Shown here: one piece after another, positions 46,959-55,518 of the stretch
Layout of the letters: the number at the start of each line of letters is the position of its first letter
Position numbering within the stretch: the stretch's first letter is position 1
Origin: CAWGMT01 sp963823675
GTDB lineage: Bacteria > Planctomycetota > Planctomycetia > Isosphaerales > Isosphaeraceae
Direction of reading: 5' to 3'
Assembly (NCBI GenBank): GCA_963823675.1
Contig: CAWGMT010000004.1
Location: forward strand, 726,237 to 790,236
Length of the DNA: 64,000 nucleotides
Made by a program: the position numbers and the translations under genes
Notes under the pieces: model-generated
Told to the model about the DNA's origin: nothing
Seen by the model: only the letters and a program-made list of their open reading frames with translations
Database searches by the model: none

Positions 46959-47650
46959 CTATCCGGGAACCGTCGCCGCTGGGGACTCGTCGGCAGTCAC
47001 ATTGTCCAGGAACGTGGCGGACGGCACGAAGAACAGGTTACCGGTAACCGGGCGGCTGAAATCGAGCAGCCGGTCATAGTTACCGTGTGGCTTTCCTATG
47101 AACATGTTTTCGAGCATCGGCTCGATGGTTTCCGGCGACAGGCTATAACCGATGAAGTAGGTGCCGAATTCGCCTCCCGCGCGACCGAAGGGCATGTTGT
47201 CGCGCAGGATCTTGATCTCTTTACCGTCCTTTTCGATCGTCGTGAGGACATTGTGTGCATAGGGTGCTTTCTTGGCATCATCCGTCTCGATATCCGACAG
47301 CTTGGCGCGGCCGATGATGCGTTCCTGCTGTTCCGTGGGAATTGCGTTCCAGCTCGCCAAGTCATGGAGATATTTCTGCACGATCACATAACTCCCTCCG
47401 GCAAAGTCCGCATCCTCCTCGCCGACGCGCGTGGCGTCCTTCGCGGCCTGCCCAGTCGGATTCTCGGTCCCGTTGACAAAACCGAGGAGATCGCGGGCGT
47501 CGAAGTAACGAAAATCGTGCACCTCGTCCACGACGGAAATTGCGCCTCCGAGACGCTCTACGATCTGCGTCCCGAGCTCGAAACAAAGGTCAAAATGCTG
47601 GGCGCGAATGTGGATCGCGTTAAGCCCTGCGGACTCGGCGTTCCGGTAGC
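46959..47650 (-). pseudogene. DyP-type peroxidase, N-terminally truncated
   Basis: The C-terminal two thirds are clear: NAIHIRAQHFDLCFELGTQI, SVVDEVHDFRYFDARDLLGF, VNGTENPTGQ, GGSYVIVQKYLHDLASWNAI, the distal arginine region PYAHNVLT and PFGRAGGEFGTYFIGYSLSP. The conserved G-x-x-D-G catalytic Asp is replaced by Asn (GFVNGTENP). Upstream of about 47650 the family's N-terminal domain of about 100 residues is missing; the sequence there does not match it in any frame. A haem ligand His is expected in the retained part. Truncation and the Asn suggest a decayed gene, though sequencing error in the codon cannot be excluded. Confidence 0.6.
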
Positions 47651-47814
47651 AGAGGGACGAAGAACCATTGTCTTCGGAGCCCGTCCCGTCGTGAGTGCGC
47701 GATCTGCACCAGTAGACGCATCGGCTTCGAGGTAACGTCCAACGGGGAGAGTGGCTTCGGACGATCAGACCGAATTGCGCATCGCTCCGGGCGGGGACTC
47801 GTTTTTCCTCGTGC

Positions 47815-48871
47815 TCAACACGATCGTACTGGCCCGCGGTGGGTCGGGGGCTCGGTCCAGCCGGCCATTCGTTGTAGCTCATCGATCGACAGGCCGGCTA
47901 CAGTCCGCATGAGTTCCATGCGCATCGTCTCCAGCCTTTCGACCAGGGGGCGGGCGTCCTCGAGCCGGCCTGCAGCCGACTGATCTTCGAGGTCCGACGC
48001 GACGTCACCGGCCATCGTGGAGAACGCTGGCAGCAGCGAACAGAGCTTGTGCGCGACCTCGCGTAATTGCCGTGCGTCCCGCTCGCGCAGGGCGTTTCCC
48101 AGTTCCGCCAGTCGGGCCGGCACTGTGCCTCGACGGGGCGATTGGCTTCAGTGCAGACGTGAGTTCCCGAGCTGGTTCGGTCAAGGCCGTCGCCGGCTCG
48201 CTCGGGGACCGTTCGATCACCCGGTAGATCGTATCGAGCAACTCTTCCTGCTGGACGGGCTTGGGCAAGTGGGCGTCGATCTGCAACGTGCGGTTGTGTG
48301 CGAGATCGCCCGGTCGATCCTCCGAGCTGAGGAGGATCATCCGGGTGCCGAGCACCCTGTTGGTCACGAGAGGCTTGCGCTCGCTGGCGATCAGCGCGAT
48401 CGTGGATCGGCCGATAGCGAGGTGGGTCTGGGATTGCACCAGGTCTGAATACGGCCCGGCACTGGCCTGCAATTCCAGGACATCCTTGCCACTCGGCAAG
48501 TACCAGATGCGCGCAAGTGCGGCGGACAGGTGGCGCACGAAGGCCAGAGCGCACGGCTGCAAAAGCTCGGCAAGATTGTCGCCCTGGCCCAACGCAATGC
48601 CGACATCGCGGCCGAACTCCGCCAGCCGGCGCGCTCGGCCTCCGCCTGTTCGGAACGTCACGAGCAACCCGGTCCGGCGCCCGCCGAAATAGGCGGCGAT
48701 CACGACGGCGGGAAGGTATACCAAGTAAGGCGACCCTTCACCCGGAATGGGACCCAACTGCCACTTAAGGACGAAAGCGAGTACCAAGGCAGCAATCACA
48801 GCGCCGTGAGCCCAGGACTGTGAATCGAGATATTTTTGCAAGCCTATGCCTGACGCTGGCAGGGATTGCAT
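47815..48871 (-). pseudogene. Collapsed hybrid histidine kinase (DUF4118, GAF, receiver and Hpt pieces, kinase core missing)
   Basis: From ATG at 48871 the minus strand reads MQSLPASGIGLQKYLDSQSW, then a DUF4118-like four-helix segment (AVIAALVLAFVLKWQLGPIP and YLVYLPAVVIAAYFGGRRTG). It jumps to a GAF-like part (RRLAEFGRDVGIALGQGDNL to SAGPYSDLVQSQTHLAIG), then to the C-terminal half of a receiver (TRMILLSSEDRPGDLAHNRT, DAHLPKPVQQEELLDTIYRV). A frameshift follows, leading to an Hpt domain (REVAHKLCSLLPAFSTMAGD) ending at 47815. No H-box or ATPase domain is present. Normal order with two missing internal blocks shows deletion, not mere indels. It is divergent from the NtrC-type regulator at 48996 and may have been its sensor. 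Confidence 0.65.
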
Positions 48872-48995
48872 TCGAAAGGGAGGAGGCACACACTCGACCG
48901 GTGCTGATCCAGGGGCCAGAATGGGGAGCGAATCGAATGCCAGACGCGAAGAGGGACAACCCGGGTATACCGGATTCGTACGACAGGAGTGACTC

Positions 48996-50510
48996 ATGGC
49001 CCACCTACTTCTCATCGACGACGACCCAGCCTTGATGCCGGGACAAGTGCGTCAGTCGTTCCCCGCCCCCGAATACCGGGTCGAAGTGGCCGGAACCGGT
49101 GCCGAGGGTCTCGACCACGTCATCGCGGAATCCCCGGATGTCATTCTCCTGGACCTGCGCCTGCCCGACCAGTCGGGCCTGGAGGTTTACCGGCAGATCC
49201 GCTGCGTCGATGCACGCATTCCTGTGATCTTTATCACGATCGTCAAGGGCGCGGACGCCGCGATCGAAGCGGTGAAGGAGGGTGCCTTCGACTACCTCTT
49301 CAAGCCGTTGGACCCGGAGAGATTGCGGCAGGTGGTCGGAGATGCCTTGGAGGTGTCGCGACGGATGCGCACCCCGGCCGTAATCGCCGAGGGGGACCCG
49401 GACCCGGACATGGATGGGATCATCGTCGGCACCTGCCCGGCCATGCTTAAGGTGTATAAGGCCATCGGCCTCGTCACCGCCCAGAACGTCCCCGTGCTGA
49501 TCACCGGCGAGAGCGGCACCGGCAAGGAACTCATCGTCCGCGCGCTCTATCAGCATAGCCTCAGGGCCAAGGCGCCGTTCCTGGCGATCAACTGCGCCGC
49601 AATCCCGGAGAACCTCCTCGAATCCGAGATGTTCGGGCATGAGAAAGGGGCATTCACGGGGGCCGATCGGCGGCGCATCGGTAAGTTCGAGCAGTGCAAC
49701 GGCGGCACCATCTTCCTCGACGAGGTCGGCGACATGCCGCTGGCGCTACAGGCCAAGATGCTGCGCATCCTTCAGGAGCAGTTGTTCGAGCGGGTCGGCG
49801 GCAACGAGGCCGTTCGGACCGACGTGCGGCTGATCACGGCCACTCACCGTGACCTGAAATCGTGGTTGGATGAGGGCCGATTCCGACAGGATTTGTACTA
49901 TCGTCTGAGCGTCTTCACGATCCACCTGCCGCCGTTGCGGGAGCGGGACGACGACCTGCGGTCGCTCGTGCGGTACTATTTGCCGCGTTTCAGCCGCGAA
50001 CTCGGTCGTGACGTTCATGAAATCGACCCCGAGGCGTTGCGACTGCTGCGCAGCTACACCTGGCCAGGCAATATCCGGGAACTGCAGAGCGTGCTCAAGC
50101 AGGCGGTGCTCCAATCCCGCGGCACGACGCTGCTCCCTGGTTCCTTGGTCCCGCTTCTGGGAGCGACCTCCGAACCGGTCACGTCGGCACATGCGATGGC
50201 GGACGATCCCGGCCTGGAGGCGTTTATCGGCCGGTGCCTGGCCTCCACGGAATGCGATCTCTATGCCGAAGCGCACCGCCAGGTGGACAGGATCCTTCTG
50301 GCCCGCACTCTGGAGGGGAGGGGCGGGAACCAGCTCCGGGCGGCCCGCTGGCTGGGGATCGGGCGGGAGACCCTACGCCGCAGGCTCCGCGAGGTGGGAA
50401 TTCACTTGCGCCTCCGACTCGAAGCTGAAGACGAGGAATCGCCATTGCTCGATTCTGAGGCAGTTGCTTCGAAACCGGCCACTTCACGACGCCCGTTGCG
50501 CAACCTGTGA
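48996..50510 (+). CDS. NtrC-family sigma-54-dependent response regulator
   Basis: Activator of sigma-54 promoters. ATG at 48996 with AGGAGTG upstream. Receiver at residues 1-115: phospho-acceptor Asp53 in ILLDLRLPD, Lys103 in FDYLFKPLD. AAA+ domain: Walker A GESGTGKE at 171-178, GAFTGA at 218-223 followed by D, Walker B TIFLDEVGD, and the arginine region RFRQDLYYRLSVFTIHLPPL. The C-terminal Fis-type HTH includes GNQLRAARWLGIGRETLRRR. It sits directly upstream of a sigma-54 promoter and the formate dehydrogenase genes, on the same strand, so its target is very likely that operon. Its probable sensor gene, divergently oriented, is broken. Confidence 0.92.
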   Translation: MAHLLLIDDDPALMPGQVRQSFPAPEYRVEVAGTGAEGLDHVIAESPDVILLDLRLPDQSGLEVYRQIRCVDARIPVIFITIVKGADAAIEAVKEGAFDYLFKPLDPERLRQVVGDALEVSRRMRTPAVIAEGDPDPDMDGIIVGTCPAMLKVYKAIGLVTAQNVPVLITGESGTGKELIVRALYQHSLRAKAPFLAINCAAIPENLLESEMFGHEKGAFTGADRRRIGKFEQCNGGTIFLDEVGDMPLALQAKMLRILQEQLFERVGGNEAVRTDVRLITATHRDLKSWLDEGRFRQDLYYRLSVFTIHLPPLRERDDDLRSLVRYYLPRFSRELGRDVHEIDPEALRLLRSYTWPGNIRELQSVLKQAVLQSRGTTLLPGSLVPLLGATSEPVTSAHAMADDPGLEAFIGRCLASTECDLYAEAHRQVDRILLARTLEGRGGNQLRAARWLGIGRETLRRRLREVGIHLRLRLEAEDEESPLLDSEAVASKPATSRRPLRNL

Positions 50511-50622
50511 CGTCCCGATCGGGTGGTCTTGCGTGCTCTCCGGCTCGGTTCGCCGGGGAAAAACCGAACCTGACGGCACTATCGGGCGGTTCGCGCTCGG
50601 AACAAAGGCGAACTGCGCGCGC

Positions 50623-50640
50623 TTGGCACGTGGGTTGCTT
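50623..50640 (+). promoter_or_regulatory. Sigma-54 (-24/-12) promoter of the formate dehydrogenase operon
   Basis: TTGGCACGTGGGTTGCTT matches the sigma-54 consensus (TGGCAC-N5-TTGC) in every key position: GG at 50625-50626 and GC at 50637-50638 are ten bases apart. Transcription would start around 50650, about 110 bases before fdhD. An NtrC-type activator gene ends 113 bases upstream. A GGTTCG/CGAACC inverted repeat about 60-80 bases before the promoter could be an activator site, but this is a guess. Confidence 0.85.
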
Positions 50641-50759
50641 GCCGTGTTCTTGTCACGATCGGCAGCTTGGTTGTCGATCGGCCAGCTCGACAGCTCGCAG
50701 TGCGACCGGCCGATGATGAAGCACGTTGTCCTCGAGATCACCCCGTCGGGGGCGGAATC

Positions 50760-51617
50760 ATGATCGAGATTTGCCACAGGACGGGTGTCGCGAGCGTCGA
50801 GGTGCGGCGCGTGACCGGGTCGCTCTGCGCGCCCTCGTCCGACGAGCTCTCGGTCGAGGAACCGCTGGAGATCCGCCTGTCGGAGCACACCGCGGGCTCC
50901 CCGCCGACCTCGGTCGCGGTGACGATGCGAACGCCGGGTGACGACGTAGACCTGGCGGCAGGCTTCCTCTTCACCGAGGGGATCATCGCTGGGGCCGGGG
51001 ACATCGAGGGCATCAGGCGAGCTGGGTTGAATGCGGCGGAGGCAAGGCTTCGGCCCGGCATCGCCCCGGACGCGGCCAGGCTAGACCGCCACTCATTCGT
51101 CTCCTCGAGCTGCGGCGCGTGCGGCAAACGGTCGATCGCCGCGGTCCGCGTGGCAAGAGGTCACCCGATCGTCCCGGGGGTACCCCGCCTCTCGCCCGAG
51201 GTGATCCACGGCCTGCCGCGGGCGCTCCGAACCAGCCAGTCCGCATTTGCGCGGACCGGCGGCATCCACGCCTCTGGCCTCTTCGATGTACACGGCCGCC
51301 TGCTCGCGCTCCGGGAGGACGTCGGCCGCCACAATGCCCTGGACAAGCTGATCGGCTCAGAGCTGCTCGCCGGTCGCATCCCGCTTTCGTGCGGGATCGT
51401 CCTGGTCAGCGGCCGGGTGAGCTTCGAGCTGGTACAGAAGGCGGCGATCGCCGGCGTCCCGGTGCTCGGAGCAGTCGGCGCCCCGTCCAGTCTGGCGGTC
51501 AACCTGGCCCGCGAGTGCGGGATGACGCTGCTCGGCTTCGTCCGCGACGCACGCTTCAACGTCTACTCCGACTTCGGCCGGATCGATCCGGCCGAAATCC
51601 TGACCCATTCTGCGTAG
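50760..51617 (+). CDS. fdhD: Formate dehydrogenase accessory sulfurtransferase FdhD
   Basis: Transfers sulfur from the IscS-type persulfide to the Mo/W-bis-MGD cofactor, which formate dehydrogenase needs for activity. Start at ATG 50760, about 285 residues. Signature motifs are visible: DVDLAAGFLFTEGII, the essential cysteines in SFVSSSCGACGKRSI, TGGIHASGLFDVHGRLLALR, EDVGRHNALDKLIG, VLVSGRVSFELVQKAAIAGV and GMTLLGFVRDARFNVYS. It is the first gene behind the sigma-54 promoter and is followed by a small gene and then fdhA, an order that suits its chaperone role. Confidence 0.93.
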   Translation: MIEICHRTGVASVEVRRVTGSLCAPSSDELSVEEPLEIRLSEHTAGSPPTSVAVTMRTPGDDVDLAAGFLFTEGIIAGAGDIEGIRRAGLNAAEARLRPGIAPDAARLDRHSFVSSSCGACGKRSIAAVRVARGHPIVPGVPRLSPEVIHGLPRALRTSQSAFARTGGIHASGLFDVHGRLLALREDVGRHNALDKLIGSELLAGRIPLSCGIVLVSGRVSFELVQKAAIAGVPVLGAVGAPSSLAVNLARECGMTLLGFVRDARFNVYSDFGRIDPAEILTHSA

Positions 51618-51627
51618 GGAGCCCGGC

Positions 51628-52008
51628 ATGAAACTGCGACTCAAGGGGAACTCGATACGCGTCCGGCTGGACCGCCGCGACATCGAGCGGCTGATCGACG
51701 AGGGACGCGTCGACGACGCCGTCCGGTTTGGGCCTGGACTCGCGCTCTCGTACGCTGTGGAGACGGGGCCAGCCCCGCGTGCACGGCCGAGGGTTTCCTA
51801 CGAAACCGGACGCCTCACGATTCAGATCGACCCCGTGGATGTCGAAGAGTGGCTCTCAGGCGACCGTGTGGGCTTCGACCACCTCCAGGACGTCGAGGAG
51901 GGAGTCGTGCGCGTGCTCGTGGAGAAGGACTTCGCCTGCATCGACCGGCCACTACGGGAGGAGGCGGACGACACCTATGCCTTCCCCAACCCGTCGGCTG
52001 CTTGCTAG
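51628..52008 (+). CDS. Small conserved protein between fdhD and fdhA
   Basis: 126 residues from ATG at 51628 (MKLRLKGNSIRVRLDRRDIE), 10 bases after fdhD. The protein is rich in charged residues and looks like a small beta-rich domain (YETGRLTIQIDPVDVEEWLS, DVEEGVVRVLVEKDFACIDR) ending in a Pro/Ala tail with a terminal Cys. I recall DUF-type proteins at this place in planctomycete formate dehydrogenase loci but cannot name the family with certainty. Location suggests an assembly or regulatory role. Confidence 0.65.
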   Translation: MKLRLKGNSIRVRLDRRDIERLIDEGRVDDAVRFGPGLALSYAVETGPAPRARPRVSYETGRLTIQIDPVDVEEWLSGDRVGFDHLQDVEEGVVRVLVEKDFACIDRPLREEADDTYAFPNPSAAC

Positions 52009-52167
52009 CGCATCCCGGGCGGCTCGAATTGAGCTGCTGCCCGGACGAATTAATTCTCGCATAGTCGATTTTGTGAGCTCGATACTTGTAAGTTATTTCA
52101 TCTTTGCAGCCGGACCCAAAAGCAAGCACAAGGTTGCTTCCGATTCGGCTTCACCAGTGAGGTGATC
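52009..52167. other. Leader between the small gene and fdhA
   Basis: 159 bases, AT-richer than the surroundings around 52040-52110. No second sigma-54 promoter or terminator was found. GTGAGGTGATC just before ATG 52168 is the ribosome-binding site. Confidence 0.45.
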
Positions 52168-55100
52168 ATGTTCAAGCTGCCTTTCGTGGCGCACTCGGAG
52201 CCTTCGCGACCGCAGACCCAGCCCCTCAGCCCCCGGACGGCCGAGAAGTCCTCACGGCTGCGCGGCGCGACCGTTACGGATGGGCTCTGTCCCTACTGCG
52301 CCGTCGGTTGCAGCCAGCTCCTCTACAGCAAGGCTGGCCAGCTCATCGACATCGAGGGCGATCCGCGCAGCCCGATCAACGAGGGTACACTCTGCCCCAA
52401 GGGCTCGAACGCGTTGCTGCTGGCTCTCAACCCGCACCGCATGAAGTCCGTGCTCTATCGTGCTCCCTACTCCGACAAATGGGAAACCAAAACCCTCGAT
52501 TGGGCGCTCGACCAGATTGCGCAACGCGTCAAGGCGGCGCGGGACGCCGACTTCACCGTGCGTGATCAAGAAGGTCGCACGCTGAATTCGGTCAGGAACA
52601 TGGGGGCGCTTGGCGGCGCGAGCCTGAACGTCGAGGACAACTACCTGATCAAGAAACTGTTGTGCGGCGGCCTCGGAGTGGTCTCGGTCGAGAACCAGGC
52701 CCGAACTTGACACTCCGCCTCGGTGCCCGGTCTGGGCGCCTCGCTCGGCCGCGGTGCGGCCACCAACTACATGCAGGATGTACCCAATAGTGACTGCGTC
52801 TTGTTCATGGGCTCGAACATGGCGGAGGCTCACCCCGTCGGGTTCCGCTGGCCCATGAAGGCCAAGGAACGCGGCGCCACGTTGATCCACGTCGACCCGC
52901 ACTTCTCGCGGACGTCGGCGCTCTGTGACCTCTACGTCCCGATCCGGGCCGGAAGCGACATCGCGTTCCTCGGCGGCATGATCAATTACGTCCTGACCCA
53001 CGATCGCTGGTTCAAGGAATACGTCGTTCATTACACCAATGCGGCGATTCTGATCCAGGAGGGGTTCCAGGACACCGAGGACTTGGGCGGCCTGTTCAGC
53101 GGGCTCGATCCGGAGACCGGCGTCTATGACCCGGTGAGCGGACATTGGGGCTACGAGGGCTCGTTCGGTGACCGCGACGAGCGGGACGGCCGCCACCAAA
53201 AGGGCGGAGCCCAGCCGAGCGACTCGCCGGCGATCTCGCCGGAGGACCGCAAGGGTGTCCACGGCTACGCCATCGACGGCGGGGCCCGGCCGCACGACGT
53301 GTCGCGTTCGAAGTTGACGTCCGAGGCCAACGGCCCGTCGCCACGGGACCTGAGCCTGCAGCATCCCCGCTGCGTCTTCCAGATCCTGAAGCGTCATTAC
53401 TCCCGCTACACGCCGGAGATGGTCTCCCAGGTCTGCGGATGCTCGCCGGAGCAGTTCACGCGCGTTGCCGAGCTGCTCTGCGCCAATTCGGGTCGCGAGC
53501 GGACGAGCGTCCTGGTCTACGCCCTGGGGTGGACACAGCATGCCGCGGGCGCCCAGATGATCCGAGCCGGGGGCATCTTGCAGCTCCTGCTCGGCAACAT
53601 CGGCCGTCCGGGTGGCGGCATCCTGGCCATGCGAGGCCATTCCAGCATCCAGGGCTCGACGGACATCGGGACCCTGTATGACGTGCTGCCCGGCTATCTG
53701 CCCCAGCCCGCGGCCGATGGGGCCCATGACACGCTGGATTCCTACGTGGCGCACGACAGCATGACCACCGGCTACTGGTCCCACTTCCGCGAGAATATCG
53801 TCAGCCTGCTCAAGGCATGGTATGGGGACGCCGCCCAGCCGGAGAATGATTTCCGGTACGACTGGCTGCCGCGGATCGAGCGCGATCACTCGCAACTGCC
53901 GACCTTCAATCGCATGGCCCGTGGGGAGCTGACCGGCTACTTCCTCTTCGGCCAGAACCCCGGCGGCGGCGGCCTGAACGCCGGGCTCCACCGCGCCGGG
54001 CTGCGTAACCTGGAATGGCTCGTCGTGGCCGACTGGTTCGAGACCGAGAGCGTCACCTTCTGGAAGAACGACCCGGGCGCACCGCCGCCGTCCGAGATCA
54101 AGACCGAAGTCTTCGTCCTCCCGGCCGCCGCCAATCCGGAGACCGACGGGACGCTGACCAACACGCAGCGGCTGCTCCAGTGGCACACGAAGGCGATCGA
54201 CCCACCGGGAGATTGCCGCGCCGATTCGTGGTTTGTCTACAACCTCGGCAAGCGGCTCAAAAAGCTCTATGCCGGTTCGACCGATCCCAAGGATCAGCCG
54301 CTCTTGAACCTCACCTGGGACTACGACTACGACGAACCGCCGCGGCTCCCCGACGGCTCGATCACGCGCATCGAAGGCGACGCCGACGCCGAAAAAATCC
54401 TGATGGAGATGAACGGGTACAAGCTAGACGAGGTCGACCCACGCACCGGCGGGCCACGCCTGCTCAAGGGCTTCTCGGAACTGAAGGGCGACGGCACGAC
54501 GTCATGCGGCATCTGGATCTACAGCGGTGTCTTCCCCGAACCCGGTCGCAACCGGGCGCGCGAGCGCAAGCGATCCGACAATCCACTCGAGCCGGACTGG
54601 GGATTCGCCTGGCCCGATAACCGTCGCGTGCTCTTCAACCGAGCCTCGGCCGATCCCGAGGGCCAGCCCTGGTCGGAGCGGAAGAAGCTCATCTGGTGGG
54701 ATGCCGAGCAGCGAGTCTGGGCGGGCCTCGATCGGCCGGACTTCGAGGCGAATAAGCCCCCCGACTATCGCCCGGCGCCCGGCGCGACCGGGATGGACGC
54801 GATTGCCGGCGACAACCCGTTCATCATGAAGCCCGACGGCGTCGCCTGGCTCTTCGCCCCCACTGGCGTCAAGGACGGTCCCCTGCCGACGCACTACGAG
54901 CCCCTCGAGTCGCCGGTCAGCAACCTGTTGTATCCCAATCACATGTGTACGCCGGGTGTGCGCCTATTCCCGGGACCTCGCAATCATCTGGCCCACACGC
55001 CCGAGACCGAGTTCCCCGTCGTGGCTACCACCTACCGACTCACCGAGCACTACCTGAGCGGGCCGATGAGCCGGTTCAATTCCTGGCTCAACGAATTGCA

Positions 55101-55518
55101 ACCGGAGATGTTCGTCGAGATGAGCCCGGAGCTGGCCGCCGAGCGCGGGATCGTCCACGGCGGCTGGGTGACGGTCAGCACGGCGCGGGGCCGCATCGAG
55201 GTGCGTGCCATGGTGACCCGGAGGATGCGTCCTCTCATCATCAGCGGGCGAGTGGTCCACCAGGTCGGCCTCCCATTCCACTGGGGGTTCGCCGGACAGA
55301 TCGTCGGAGCCAATGCCAACGACCTGACCTCCCTGGTCTGCGAGCAGAACACGAGTATGCACGAGGGAAAGTCCTTCGGCTGCCAGGTCGAACCCGGTCA
55401 ACCTAGCGGGCCAGCTATGCGGCCAACCGTGTCATTCGTCACCTGGCCGACCCGCAATCCCATTCCGAACACGCCTGCCTCGGCCCAGCCGGAAGGGATA
55501 TTCACCCATGGGCATTAG
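52168..55518 (+). CDS. fdhA: Selenocysteine-containing formate dehydrogenase catalytic subunit
   Basis: Mo/W-bis-MGD enzyme oxidising formate to CO2. One frame runs from ATG 52168 to 55518 except for a TGA at 52708-52710, which reads as selenocysteine (residue 181): the context VSVENQART-U-HSASVPGLGA matches the Sec site NQAR.UH of FdnG-type enzymes. A SECIS-like hairpin follows directly. The N-terminus has the [4Fe-4S] motif CPYCAVGCSQ with a later LCPKGSN; cofactor-binding segments include MGSNMAEAHPVGFRWPMKAK and FGQNPGGGGLNAGLHRAGLR. The C-terminal part includes MRPLIISGRVVHQVGLPFHW. No twin-arginine signal precedes the FeS motif, unlike E. coli FdnG. About 1116 residues including Sec; overlaps the FeS subunit gene by 11 bases. 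Confidence 0.93.
52708..52740 (+). promoter_or_regulatory. Bacterial SECIS element directing selenocysteine insertion at TGA 52708
   Basis: After the TGA, an 18-base spacer leads to the apical loop GGTCT (52729-52733). The stem is GGTGCCC (52722-52728) with GGGCGCC (52734-52740), all seven pairs formed (one T-G). The loop GGTCT and the 18-base distance from TGA to GGTCT are the same as in E. coli fdhF as I recall it. The element lies within the coding sequence, as bacterial SECIS do. Confidence 0.85.

Noticed and set aside
52708..52710. TGA as a stop that would split fdhA into two genes
   Set aside because: Position, context (NQART-U-H) and the following hairpin fit a selenocysteine codon, and the frame continues without change.
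52252..54186. Long minus-strand open frame opposite fdhA
   Set aside because: Antisense shadow of a confident gene; no family resemblance.
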